Shown: piece after piece, positions 43,134 to 50,934 of the stretch
How the letters are laid out: every line of letters begins with the position of its first letter
Numbering within the stretch: position 1 is the stretch's first letter
Assembly: GCA_963761755.1 (NCBI GenBank)
Contig: CAVXIC010000007.1
Coordinates: 496,001 to 560,000, forward strand
Reading direction: 5' to 3'
Source of the DNA: CAJXVA01 sp963761755
Lineage (GTDB): Bacteria > Myxococcota_A > Polyangia > Nannocystales > Nannocystaceae
DNA: 64,000 nucleotides
Notes under the pieces: generated by a model
The model's database searches: none
What the model was told of the DNA's origin: nothing
The model's input: the letters and a program-made list of their open reading frames with translations, nothing else
Translations under genes and position numbers: made by a program

Positions 43134-43952
43134 CTACCGCGCCGGGTCGTCGTCCTCGAACGCACAGCTCGCCCGCACCTGGCCGGCGAGCGCGGACCCC
43201 CCGTGGCTCCGCATGAAGCGCTTGCCGACGGCGCGCGCCTGGCTTACGCGTCCAAGGTCGCACAGCACCCGAACCTCGAGCGCCTGCCGAACCTCCGCCA
43301 ACGCGGTGGCCGGGTACGCCTTGGCGTGACGACGGATGTTCGCCAGCGCAGCCTCGCTTCGCCCCTGGGCCGCTGCGACCCGCGCCCGCGCCAGCAAGGC
43401 CGACTCGGCCGCGAGCGAGTCGGCGGCCTTCGATGCCCTCGGGGTCGGCTTCGCCGCTGTGGTGGGCTTGGCCTCAGGCTCGAGCTCGAGCACGATGACC
43501 TCGTCCGGTTCGTCCGGTTCGTCCGGTTCGGGCGGCGGCGCGATCGGGGCGGCCGGGGTCGCCTCCATCACCGGGCTCGACACATCGACCGCCGTCGTCG
43601 TCGTCGGCGCGGGGGGTGACGCCGAGCGGGTGACGTACGCCGTCCCTACACCCAGGCCAGCGACCAGCGCCAAACCCAGACCCACCTTGGTCGCCATGGC
43701 CACCCCCGCGGTCGCTGCGGTCGCTGCGGTCGCGGTGCTCGCCGTGCTCGCGGCCGCCAGCGCCGTGGCCCCGGTCACGCCCGAGCTGCTGGTCCCCGCT
43801 GCGGCCGAGCTCGCCGCCGCGACGGTCGAGACCGCGGCGACGCCGACGGCCGTGCGCGCGGCGATCTTCGTCCACATCCTGCGGCCGGCGTCCTGGGACG
43901 GCTCAGCCTCCAGCGCTCGCGTTGCGGCGACGAGTTCATCCAGATCGGTCAT
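43134..43952 (-). CDS. Single-pass membrane protein paired with ECF sigma factor (anti-sigma-like)
   Basis: This is a 272-residue protein. A short cytoplasmic part (about 1-35; DLDELVAATRALEAEPSQDAGRRMW) precedes an Ala/Thr/Ser-rich region and a membrane helix near 85-108. A Pro/Glu/Asp linker with EPDEPDEPDE follows, then a C-terminal helical TPR-like domain (about 180-272; LLARARVAAAQGRSEAALANI) facing the periplasm. Its ATG overlaps the stop of the sigma gene. Position and topology suggest it restrains the sigma factor, though no classical zinc anti-sigma motif is present. Ala/Thr/Ser simple sequence makes up much of residues 40-90. Confidence 0.65.
   Translation of the reverse strand: MTDLDELVAATRALEAEPSQDAGRRMWTKIAARTAVGVAAVSTVAAASSAAAGTSSSGVTGATALAAASTASTATAATAATAGVAMATKVGLGLALVAGLGVGTAYVTRSASPPAPTTTTAVDVSSPVMEATPAAPIAPPPEPDEPDEPDEVIVLELEPEAKPTTAAKPTPRASKAADSLAAESALLARARVAAAQGRSEAALANIRRHAKAYPATALAEVRQALEVRVLCDLGRVSQARAVGKRFMRSHGGSALAGQVRASCAFEDDDPAR
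43501..43527. repeat. 9-bp tandem repeat x3 encoding Glu-Pro-Asp
   Basis: Three perfect TCGTCCGGT units inside the anti-sigma-like gene give the in-frame EPDEPDEPDE linker. Confidence 0.85.
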
Positions 43953-44482
43953 GCGATCACCACCTTTGCTTGCGCCTCTCGCTGGGAGCGAAGCCGAAGC
44001 CGCTCGGTCGCTCGCTCGAGGTGCTCGCGGGCGCGCCGTAGCCTCGAGTACACCGTGTTGATCCCGATCCCCGTCTCCTGCGCGACGTCGGCTGCAAGCT
44101 GGCCCTCGAGCTCGACCATGACGAAGACCACGCGCTGCGACTCGGGCAGCTCGGCGAGCAGCTCGTGCAGCAGCTTCGCGGCCTCGGCCCGCTCTGCGTA
44201 GGCATCCGGACGCACCGGGCCGGACGGAGCCGCCTCCACGGGCCGCTGCTCCTTGGCTTGCTTGCGATGGTCCTGTTGGGCCACGCGAAACGCGATCCCG
44301 TACAGCCACGTCCGGACCGAAGAGCGCCCCTCGAACCCTCGGAGCTGCCGTCCGGCAACCACGAAGACGTCCTGGACGACATCCTCGATCCGAGCGTCGG
44401 GGATCCCCATCTTGCGCACGCACTTCCACACGTAGGTCCAGTGGGTCTCGTAGATCGTCGCGAGTGTCGGAGTCTCAGCCAC
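43949..44482 (-). CDS. ECF-type RNA polymerase sigma factor
   Basis: This is a 177-residue sigma-70 family protein. Region 2 (about 8-75) has YVWKCVRKMGIPDARIEDVVQDVFVVAGRQLRGFEGR and SVRTWLYGIAFRVAQQ. Region 4 (about 105-160) has LPESQRVVFVMVELEGQLAADVAQETGIGINTVYSRLRRAREHL. Its start lies 8 bp inside the preceding membrane-protein gene, and its stop overlaps the anti-sigma-like gene start, so three genes form a tight operon. Its operon lies immediately next to the MNIO locus; control of that locus is possible but unproven. Confidence 0.9.
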   Translation of the reverse strand: MAETPTLATIYETHWTYVWKCVRKMGIPDARIEDVVQDVFVVAGRQLRGFEGRSSVRTWLYGIAFRVAQQDHRKQAKEQRPVEAAPSGPVRPDAYAERAEAAKLLHELLAELPESQRVVFVMVELEGQLAADVAQETGIGINTVYSRLRRAREHLERATERLRLRSQREAQAKVVIA

Positions 44483-45443
44483 GTTCGCCTCCCCACAGCC
44501 GAAAGTGCACGCCCAAGCTGACGCGCGCCGCGACCGAGCTGTGCGTCAAGGCGCCGGGCACACCGTCGACCACGAAGCGCGGTCGCACCATCGAAACCAC
44601 CATGTCCGGCTCGGCCCAAAGCGCCACCGCGTCGGTGATCCACCACGCGATCGCCGGTCCCAGGACGGCGTCGGCGCCGAGCCCAAGCCCCACCTTGCGG
44701 CGATCGACGGCAACGCCCTGACCACGATGCAGCCCCAGCGCGACCCCAGCGCACGCCATCATCGCGACCGAGCGATTCCGCAGTCCAGGACACACCCTCG
44801 CCTCGACGAAGCCGGCCTGCAGCGACGCTTCCGCAGAGGCGTCGGAGGTGACCGCCACCGGCCGCCACCGGGCGTAGTGTCCGGCGAGCTCGAGGCGGAC
44901 TGCACCCAGGCGCAAGGAGGTGGCCAGCGAGGCGACCGGGCCAGGACGCGGGTACGCGCCGAGGAGGACGCCGCCGGCCGCCCGCAGGCCAAAGCTTCGA
45001 CGCGGCTCCAGGGGCGGTTCGGGTTCGGGTTCGGGTTCGGGGACCGGCGCCGGTTCGGGCTCGGGGGCCGGCTCCGGCTCCGGATCCGGCTGCGGCGGAC
45101 GGGCCGAGGCCACGGTGGCGATCGGGTCGACGGCCACGGCCACGTACAGGGCGGCCGTCGTCACCAGCGTCTCGCACGCCGGCGCGTCCATGGTCTGGGT
45201 GCTGGTCCCCGTCGGCGTGACGACAGACAGCGTCATGATGTAGCGGTGCCCATCGGGATGGGCGACGACGCTCGCCTCGATCTGCGCAGAGGACAGGTCG
45301 GGTTCGGCACCGCCGAGCAGCCGGCGCACCTCGTCCACCAGCACCTCGGAGGACGGACACGATGCCGGCGCATCCCAGGTGATGGGTGCCGCTGCGCCCA
45401 TCAGCGCGAGCGCAAGCGCCATGCCGTCCACCATCGGAGCCAC
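44475..45443 (-). CDS. Exported protein with EP-rich linker and beta-barrel-like C-terminus
   Basis: This is a 322-residue protein. A hydrophobic start (ALALALMGAAAP) is likely a signal peptide. Residues about 25-115 form a small domain beginning WDAPASCPSSEVLVDEVRRLLGG, a pattern I know from myxobacterial proteins of unknown function. A linker of alternating Glu-Pro (about 118-148) is followed by about 170 residues of Gly/Ala-rich amphipathic strands (LRLGAVRLELAGHYARW) resembling an outer-membrane beta barrel. GTG 45443 and ATG 45434 are both possible starts; AGGGG lies upstream. It is the first gene of the sigma operon. Confidence 0.65.
   Translation of the reverse strand: MAPMVDGMALALALMGAAAPITWDAPASCPSSEVLVDEVRRLLGGAEPDLSSAQIEASVVAHPDGHRYIMTLSVVTPTGTSTQTMDAPACETLVTTAALYVAVAVDPIATVASARPPQPDPEPEPAPEPEPAPVPEPEPEPEPPLEPRRSFGLRAAGGVLLGAYPRPGPVASLATSLRLGAVRLELAGHYARWRPVAVTSDASAEASLQAGFVEARVCPGLRNRSVAMMACAGVALGLHRGQGVAVDRRKVGLGLGADAVLGPAIAWWITDAVALWAEPDMVVSMVRPRFVVDGVPGALTHSSVAARVSLGVHFRLWGGERG
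45016..45092. repeat. Hexanucleotide repeat (GGTTCG) and variants
   Basis: Four perfect GGTTCG units at 45016-45039 are followed by degenerate GGTTCG/GGCTCC-type units to about 45092. They encode the Glu-Pro linker of the exported protein. Confidence 0.8.
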
Positions 45444-45634
45444 ATCCCCTGCCCTGCAGCGTAGCGCGTCGTGCCATGGTCCGTCATCGCCAACTGCGTG
45501 GATGGCCCTGCTCCACGCGACGCAAGGAGGTCTGGTCGATCTCCATCTCCCCCGTGAGTGCGGACGCCCGAGTGCTGCCGTCCCTCAATCGGTCGCGATG
45601 ACGTGAACGTAAGCCAAGACACACGCTTTGGCTG

Positions 45635-45673
45635 GTGCGAAACCGTGGCGCGAAACCGTGGCGCGAAATCGTT
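45635..45673. repeat. 13-bp tandem repeat x3 at a gene end
   Basis: Three head-to-tail 13-bp units (GTGCGAAACCGTG, GCGCGAAACCGTG, GCGCGAAATCGTT) lie just past the stop of the minus-strand lipoprotein gene that ends at 45673. The 229-bp gap to the next minus-strand gene (45444-45672) holds nothing else I recognise. Confidence 0.85.
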
Positions 45674-46662
45674 CAGCCAACCACGCAGCCGATCGGCGCC
45701 CGCGCGATGACGATGTCATCGATGGCGTAGGTCGTGTCGCCGGCGTGAATGGGAGAGGCGACCGCGCCAACCCCGATGCGTGCGACCCCATCCACCGGCA
45801 CGGTGTCGACGCCGGGGCCGTTGACCAGCACCGTCTGATCGTCGACCCGCAGCTCCATGCTCCCCGCGGTGTCCGAGAGCGTGAGGCGAAGCTCCACACA
45901 CGTCCACGCCCCAGGCGTGAGCAGGTCGTTGCCACCGAGGTTCGCGCCGGTGGCAAGGAAGGTGACGAAGAGCAGCCCCGCCTGGTCGCGCAGGTCGAGC
46001 GAGGTGCGTTCGTTGCCCGGGTCGCTGCCACCGATGATCTCGAAGAGGATCGACCATGACTCCACGGCATCCGCGGCGGGCAGGCGAACGAACGCCCGGA
46101 TGGCCAGCAGTCCGTCGGTCAACGGCGCGGGCGTCTGATAGCTCAGCTGCTGCCGCCCGTCGGGCGCCACGGTGACCTCGCCGGCGATCGACCCCGAGTT
46201 CGCGAAGGCGGCGGTGGTGTCCAGGCTGCCCCCGTCCCACGCCGGGGAGAATCCCGCCCCCTCGAAGTCCTCGCACAGGAGCACCGCCGGGTCACCCTCG
46301 CCGCAGCGCAGCGGGTCGGGCTCGCAGCCCAGCGGTCCGCAAGACTCTCCAGGCGCGCAAACATCGTCTTGGAAGACGAGCACGCACTGCCCGTCGAGGC
46401 AGCGCGGCTGCTGGCACGGATGCACCGCCTGGCAGGGCGCTGTACACCCCGAATCGTCCGTCGTTCCTTCGAGTTCGCCGGCCTCCCCCAGTCCCGTGGA
46501 CGACGAGAGTTCGGTGGTCCCGACGACCCCCGTCTCCAGCGTCGAGACCTCCCCGTCGGTCACGACGTCGTCGACGGCACCGATCGATTGCGCAGGGCCG
46601 ATGCACGCCGAGCCGACGAGCATGCCGACCGTCGCGAGCGCGAGGCGAAGACGGACCGCCAT
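45673..46662 (-). CDS. Lipoprotein with Cys-rich segment and jelly-roll (LamG-like) domain
   Basis: This is a 329-residue lipoprotein (lipobox VGSAC, Cys about 20). A Ser/Thr/Gly linker (ELSSSTGLGEAGELEGTTDD) is followed by a Cys-rich stretch (about 75-125; CTAPCQAVHPCQQPRC) of a type common in myxobacterial surface proteins. A C-terminal beta domain (about 125-329) has the pattern LCEDFEG...W...G, as in concanavalin/LamG-like lectins. It is probably surface-exposed; the ligand is unknown. The ATG at 46662 is used; upstream open frame is antisense of hemC. Confidence 0.7.
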   Translation of the reverse strand: MAVRLRLALATVGMLVGSACIGPAQSIGAVDDVVTDGEVSTLETGVVGTTELSSSTGLGEAGELEGTTDDSGCTAPCQAVHPCQQPRCLDGQCVLVFQDDVCAPGESCGPLGCEPDPLRCGEGDPAVLLCEDFEGAGFSPAWDGGSLDTTAAFANSGSIAGEVTVAPDGRQQLSYQTPAPLTDGLLAIRAFVRLPAADAVESWSILFEIIGGSDPGNERTSLDLRDQAGLLFVTFLATGANLGGNDLLTPGAWTCVELRLTLSDTAGSMELRVDDQTVLVNGPGVDTVPVDGVARIGVGAVASPIHAGDTTYAIDDIVIARAPIGCVVG

Positions 46663-46709
46663 CACCCAGAGGCTACCACCGCCGGCCCGGGTCCACGCGG
46701 ACACGCACC

Positions 46710-47654
46710 TCAGCACCGCGCGAGAATCGGACCTGCGCCCTGATCGAGCACGTCCTGCGCGACGGCGCGCCCCAACGCATCCGCATCCGCCCGACCCCCG
46801 ACTCGGGTCGCCTCGAAGCAGGGCTCCCCGCTGGGATCGAGCACGAGCCCCCGCACCCGCACACGCGGCCCGTCCAGGGTCGCGTAGCAGGCCAGCGGCA
46901 CCGTGCAGCTGGCCTGCAGGCGCACGAGGAAGGCCCGCTCCGCGGTCATCCGGATCGTGGTCTCGTCGTGCGCGAGCGGGGCCAGCAGCGTGCGCATGCG
47001 AGCATCGTCGGCCCGACACTGCAGCGCCAAGATGCCCTGGGCCGGCGCGGGCAAGAAGGCCTCTGCGTCCAGGATCTCGCTGATCCGCTCGCCCATCCCG
47101 AGCCTGCGGAGGCCGGCCGCCGCCAGGATCACGCAGTCGACCTCCTGACGGTCCACCAAGCCCACCCGCGTTGGGACGTTGCCGCGGATGGGGACCACGG
47201 TGGCGCCAGGGTTGATGCGATGCACCAGCGCACCGCGTCGCAAGGAGCCGGTCCCGACCCGGGTCCCCGGCGGCAGGTCGGCGAGCGAGAGCGTCTGGCC
47301 GCGAGGTCCCACGAGGGCGTCGCGGGGATCTTCGCGCTGCGGGGTTGCGCCGACGACGAGCGCCTCGGGGCTCAGCGCGGGCATGTCCTTCATGCTGTGG
47401 ACCGCGAGGTCGACGGACCCGTCGAGCAGCCGCGCCTCGATCCCCTTGACGAACAGGCCCTTACCGCCCACCTCGTGCAGCGGACGATCTTGAATTTGGT
47501 CCCCCTTGGTGCTGATCACCTCGAGTTCGACGCGGAGCGGATCCCCCCAGTGGGCCAGCAGCGTGTCGCGGACATGGTTGCTCTGCCAAAGCGCGAGGTC
47601 AGAGCCCCGAGTGCCGATCCGCAGGGGTTGTTCGAGGAGATGGTCCGTCGTCAT
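46710..47654 (-). CDS. hemC: Hydroxymethylbilane synthase (porphobilinogen deaminase)
   Basis: This is a 314-residue enzyme joining four porphobilinogens into hydroxymethylbilane. Conserved features are RIGTRGSDLALWQ at the N-terminus, KGLFVKGIE, the AVHSMKD loop, GTGSLRR, IRGNVPTRV, and the dipyrromethane-cofactor Cys in LQASCTVPLA near residue 250. It begins 5 bp after the hemA stop and is therefore part of the ccsA-like/hemA/hemC unit. Confidence 0.95.
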   Translation of the reverse strand: MTTDHLLEQPLRIGTRGSDLALWQSNHVRDTLLAHWGDPLRVELEVISTKGDQIQDRPLHEVGGKGLFVKGIEARLLDGSVDLAVHSMKDMPALSPEALVVGATPQREDPRDALVGPRGQTLSLADLPPGTRVGTGSLRRGALVHRINPGATVVPIRGNVPTRVGLVDRQEVDCVILAAAGLRRLGMGERISEILDAEAFLPAPAQGILALQCRADDARMRTLLAPLAHDETTIRMTAERAFLVRLQASCTVPLACYATLDGPRVRVRGLVLDPSGEPCFEATRVGGRADADALGRAVAQDVLDQGAGPILARC

Positions 47655-47659
47655 GGGCG

Positions 47660-49033
47660 TCAGGAGGGCTTGATGAGGGCGGCGGGGTCGGCGGGTTGAA
47701 CCGGGTCGCCTGCAGTCTTGGGCTCCGAGGGGGCCGCGCTGGGTTCGTCGAGTCCGAACAGGACGGACATCGCGTCGGCCAGCTCGGCGCCATCGAGCCC
47801 CTTGACCGGCCCGTTCGCACCCTGACGAACCGCGGACATCGGCCCGTGCAGCAGCTTCTGCGCGACCGACTGCCCCATCCTCGAGATGACCTTCTCGACC
47901 GCCTTTCGCTGGGCGGCGGAGAGCTCGGGGAGCTTGGCCACACCCCGCGCGACCTCAGCGTCGACGACGGTCCGCGCGCGCGCCTGCAGCTTTCCCAACA
48001 GCGGGCCGACCGCCCGCGAGCGCATCCACTGCACGAACCCATCGACCTCTTCGTCGACCAGCGCTTCGGCCCGGCGGGCCTCTCCTTGCCGCGAGCGCAG
48101 GTTGTCGTGCACGATGTTCTGCAGGTCGTCGACGTTGTAGAGGAAGACGTGCTCGGTGCGGGCGACGTCGCCTGCGACGTCCCGCGGAACGGCGATGTCG
48201 ACCACGAAGAGCGGTCGCTGACGCCGCTTCTTCATCACGGGCTTGAGCATCGCGCGGTCGATGATCGGCAGTTTGGACCCGGTGCTGCTCACGACCACGT
48301 CGGCGCGCACGAGCTCATCCTCGAGCCGCTCCCACGGCTCGTAGCGTCCTTGCACCTCGTCGGCGAGGGCTTGGCCGCGCGGCGCCGACCGGTTGACGAC
48401 GACCACCTCGGGCACCCCGGCGGCCTTGAGGTGAATCGCGGCGGCTTGGGCCATCTCGCCGGCACCGACGACCAACACCGAGCTGCCGGACAGCTCGCCG
48501 AAGATGCTGATCGCCAGATCGACGGCGACCGAGGGGACGCTGGCGCCGCCGCGCGCGATGTCGGTCTCGGTCCGCACCCGCTTGGCGCCCTTGAAGGCGA
48601 GGGAGAGGCAACGATCGAGCACCGGCCCGAGGCGGCCATGGTCCTTGGCGTGCTGATATCCCGCCTTCACCTGCCCCAGGATCTGCGGCTCGCCCACGAC
48701 GATCGACTCGAGGCTGGCTGCGACGCGGAAGATGTGTCGCGCGGCGTCGAACGACTCCCGCACGAACGCCGCCTCGCGCAGGTGTTCGGAGGGCACCCGC
48801 TTGAGGCTGGCCAGCACCTCCAGCGCCGCGGGGCCGCTGACCTTGGGGTCGTCCGAGACCCCATAGATTTCGACCCGGTTGCAGGTGGAGACGACCATCG
48901 CCTCCCGCAGGTTGGCGTGCTCGCGCAGCGCGTCGAGCAGCGCCGCGCGCTCGTCGTCATCCACCGCGAGCCGCTCCCGCAGCTCCACCCCAGCGCGGGT
49001 GTGGTTGATGCCCAAGGCGACCAGATCGCTCAC
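47660..49033 (-). CDS. hemA: Glutamyl-tRNA reductase
   Basis: This 457-residue enzyme catalyses the first step of C5 tetrapyrrole synthesis. The catalytic Cys51 lies in VVSTCNRVEIYG. Other features are EPQILGQVKAGYQ, the NADPH-binding loop VVGAGEMAQAAA, and the C-terminal dimerisation helices. A Pro/Ala-rich extension of about 35 residues follows. Translation starts at a GTG that overlaps the stop of the cytochrome-assembly gene as GTGA, so expression is coupled. Confidence 0.95.
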   Translation of the reverse strand: MSDLVALGINHTRAGVELRERLAVDDDERAALLDALREHANLREAMVVSTCNRVEIYGVSDDPKVSGPAALEVLASLKRVPSEHLREAAFVRESFDAARHIFRVAASLESIVVGEPQILGQVKAGYQHAKDHGRLGPVLDRCLSLAFKGAKRVRTETDIARGGASVPSVAVDLAISIFGELSGSSVLVVGAGEMAQAAAIHLKAAGVPEVVVVNRSAPRGQALADEVQGRYEPWERLEDELVRADVVVSSTGSKLPIIDRAMLKPVMKKRRQRPLFVVDIAVPRDVAGDVARTEHVFLYNVDDLQNIVHDNLRSRQGEARRAEALVDEEVDGFVQWMRSRAVGPLLGKLQARARTVVDAEVARGVAKLPELSAAQRKAVEKVISRMGQSVAQKLLHGPMSAVRQGANGPVKGLDGAELADAMSVLFGLDEPSAAPSEPKTAGDPVQPADPAALIKPS

Positions 49034-49830
49034 GCGTGCACCCCGTACCAGACCACGATGCCCACGATGGCCACGAACGCGGTCAGGGTCAGCAGCGAGG
49101 CACCCCGCCCTCGGGTGCCACGCGCAGCGCGTGCGATGAGCAGGCCGACCGAGGCGAGCCACGCGATACCGGCGGCGGCCAGCTCGAAGAGGCGACCCTC
49201 CAGGGAGCTGGGCCCCCCGAGCTCGAGGATCCACAGCACGCCCGTGACGATCGCCAGCGTGAAGATTGGGGTGACCAACAGGACGATGCGATGATGGAGT
49301 CGGTCCAGACCGGTCAGCGACATGCCGCCTCGCCCGGGCCGAAAGACCTTGTTGCGAAGGCGCCGCTCGGCCACCAAGTACAGCGACGCCACCCCGGCGG
49401 CGAGCGCGAACCCAGCGAGTCCCAGCGAAGCCAACCCGACATGCGCCGCCGCCAACCCCTTGGCGCCGGGCACCTCGCCCTCGCCCAGGCCGCTGAACAC
49501 GACGCCGAGCACCAGCCCGGCCAGCCCCAGCGGCGCCATCACGGCGCCCAGCGCCTCGAGCCGGCCCCGCCGCGCCAAGGGAAGGTACAGCGCGACCGCG
49601 ATCAAGGCGCCAAAGCTGGTCGCCAGGAAGATGTTCTTGAACGGGTGGTCCCCCTCGACGCACTGCGCCCCGATCGCCCCCACGTGCACCGCTGCGGCCA
49701 GCGCGAGCGCGAGCCGACCCCAGCGTGGCGGGCTCCCCTCGCGACCTCGCTCGTCGGCCCGAGGCGCGCCATAGGCGAACATGGCAGCCCCGTACGCCAG
49801 CGCAGAGAGGATGAACAGGGTGAGGGTCAT
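49030..49830 (-). CDS. Cytochrome c assembly membrane protein (CcsA/HemX-like)
   Basis: This is a 266-residue polytopic membrane protein with about eight helices. His residues are placed like haem ligands (AAAVHVGAIG, AAAHVGLASLG, LHHRIVLLV), as in the CcsA/CcmC/HemX family. A full WWD motif is not visible, which favours HemX. HemX homologues upstream of hemA are known to influence glutamyl-tRNA reductase level or activity. The ATG at 49830 is used. It links haem synthesis to cytochrome c maturation; the window has two multihaem cytochrome genes. Confidence 0.8.
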   Translation of the reverse strand: MTLTLFILSALAYGAAMFAYGAPRADERGREGSPPRWGRLALALAAAVHVGAIGAQCVEGDHPFKNIFLATSFGALIAVALYLPLARRGRLEALGAVMAPLGLAGLVLGVVFSGLGEGEVPGAKGLAAAHVGLASLGLAGFALAAGVASLYLVAERRLRNKVFRPGRGGMSLTGLDRLHHRIVLLVTPIFTLAIVTGVLWILELGGPSSLEGRLFELAAAGIAWLASVGLLIARAARGTRGRGASLLTLTAFVAIVGIVVWYGVHA

Positions 49831-49873
49831 CGGATCGGACCGCCCCGAGCGTAGCGCATTCGCCTGCGGGCGG

Positions 49874-50251
49874 TCAGAGTTCGAACGGAAACACGGTGGC
49901 GATCGCCCATCCCGACTCCGGATCGACCAGTGTATAGCTGAGCCCAAAGGACGGCAGGGCGCCCTGCGCCCGAGTCGAGAACGTCCACTGGACGTCGGCG
50001 CGGGTGATCCGGGGCGCCAAGCGGCGTTTGGCGACCACCTCGAAGGTGGCGTCGGCGACGTCGAGCTCGCGATGTCGCGCGAACTGCCGCTCGAAGCGCG
50101 CGCGAAGGTCCGCCTCGCTGACGAGCGCCTCGACGTCGGATCCCGACGCGACGAGGCAGGGACAGTGCACCAACTTGAGGACCGCCTCGAGATCGTACGA
50201 CGCGAACGCCTTGGTGTAGCGCTCGAAGAACGCGTCGAGTGCGGAAGCCAC
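49874..50251 (-). CDS. Small NTF2/SnoaL-like protein
   Basis: This is a 125-residue cytosolic protein. The pattern ALDAFFERYTKAFASYDLEAVLKLVHCPCLV followed by a curved beta sheet (RADVQWTFSTRAQ, LSYTLVDPESGWAIATVFPFEL) is that of an NTF2-like cone fold. No catalytic residue assignment is possible. The start is a GTG at 50251. It sits 44 bp upstream of the HemX-like gene and may be cotranscribed. Confidence 0.65.
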   Translation of the reverse strand: MASALDAFFERYTKAFASYDLEAVLKLVHCPCLVASGSDVEALVSEADLRARFERQFARHRELDVADATFEVVAKRRLAPRITRADVQWTFSTRAQGALPSFGLSYTLVDPESGWAIATVFPFEL

Positions 50252-50314
50252 GGGGCACCCTAGCAGCCCCGGCGGCCTGCGGGGCGCGCCCGTGGGGCCG
50301 CTCCCCTGGGCCGC

Positions 50315-50857
50315 TCAGGGACGGTCGTAGCGGGCGCCGAACGCCTCGAGCGCCTGCGCCCACGGCTCCGGCGGCCCGACGTCGAAGGACGGAGCGTTCT
50401 GCCGCAGGAAGGCCACCGTCTCCGCCGCGCTCGAGGTCACCCCGAGCAGGGAGCGATGGCGCAGGACCGGCAGGACCTCGGCGACCAGGTTGCGCTTGAG
50501 CACGCCCGCGAACCCAGGTCCACGAATCCAGACCACGCCCGCTTCGGCCTGCGCCTGGACCTTGGGCCACACTTGCTCGAGCCGCGCACGGGTCTCCTCG
50601 GTCAGCGCAGGCTCGCGCGCGCCGGGCAGCACGACGTACAGGATGTGCGGGCCGTGAATCTGCATCGCCGCGGTGGTGTGCCGGAACAGCGCGTCGACGG
50701 ACGCCGGCACCATCGTGGTGCGGGTCCGCAGCACCAGCAGCCGACCCACGGATCCGACGACGTACTCTCGCGTCTCCTCCTCGACGTGGACCGCGAGCAC
50801 GCCACCGGTCCGGACTTCATCGACGACCAACGCCGCAGAGCATACCCGGGAATGCAC
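50315..50857 (-). CDS. Hypothetical cytosolic alpha/beta protein
   Basis: This is a protein of about 180 residues with no signal peptide or membrane helix. Alternating strands and helices (GRLLVLRTRTTM, HILYVVLPG, EAGVVWIRGPGFAGVLKRNLVAEVLPVLR) suggest a STAS-like or similar alpha/beta fold, but I do not recognise a family. The start is uncertain; GTG 50857 is taken because coding character fades upstream. It lies 77 bp after the large exported protein gene on the same strand. Confidence 0.5.
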   Translation of the reverse strand: MHSRVCSAALVVDEVRTGGVLAVHVEEETREYVVGSVGRLLVLRTRTTMVPASVDALFRHTTAAMQIHGPHILYVVLPGAREPALTEETRARLEQVWPKVQAQAEAGVVWIRGPGFAGVLKRNLVAEVLPVLRHRSLLGVTSSAAETVAFLRQNAPSFDVGPPEPWAQALEAFGARYDRP

Positions 50858-50934
50858 GCCGCCCGTCCAGCCCTCGAGGGTCCCACGATGGGACGCTCTC
50901 AGCTGGGACGCTCGCAGCCCGTGGTGCAACCCGA

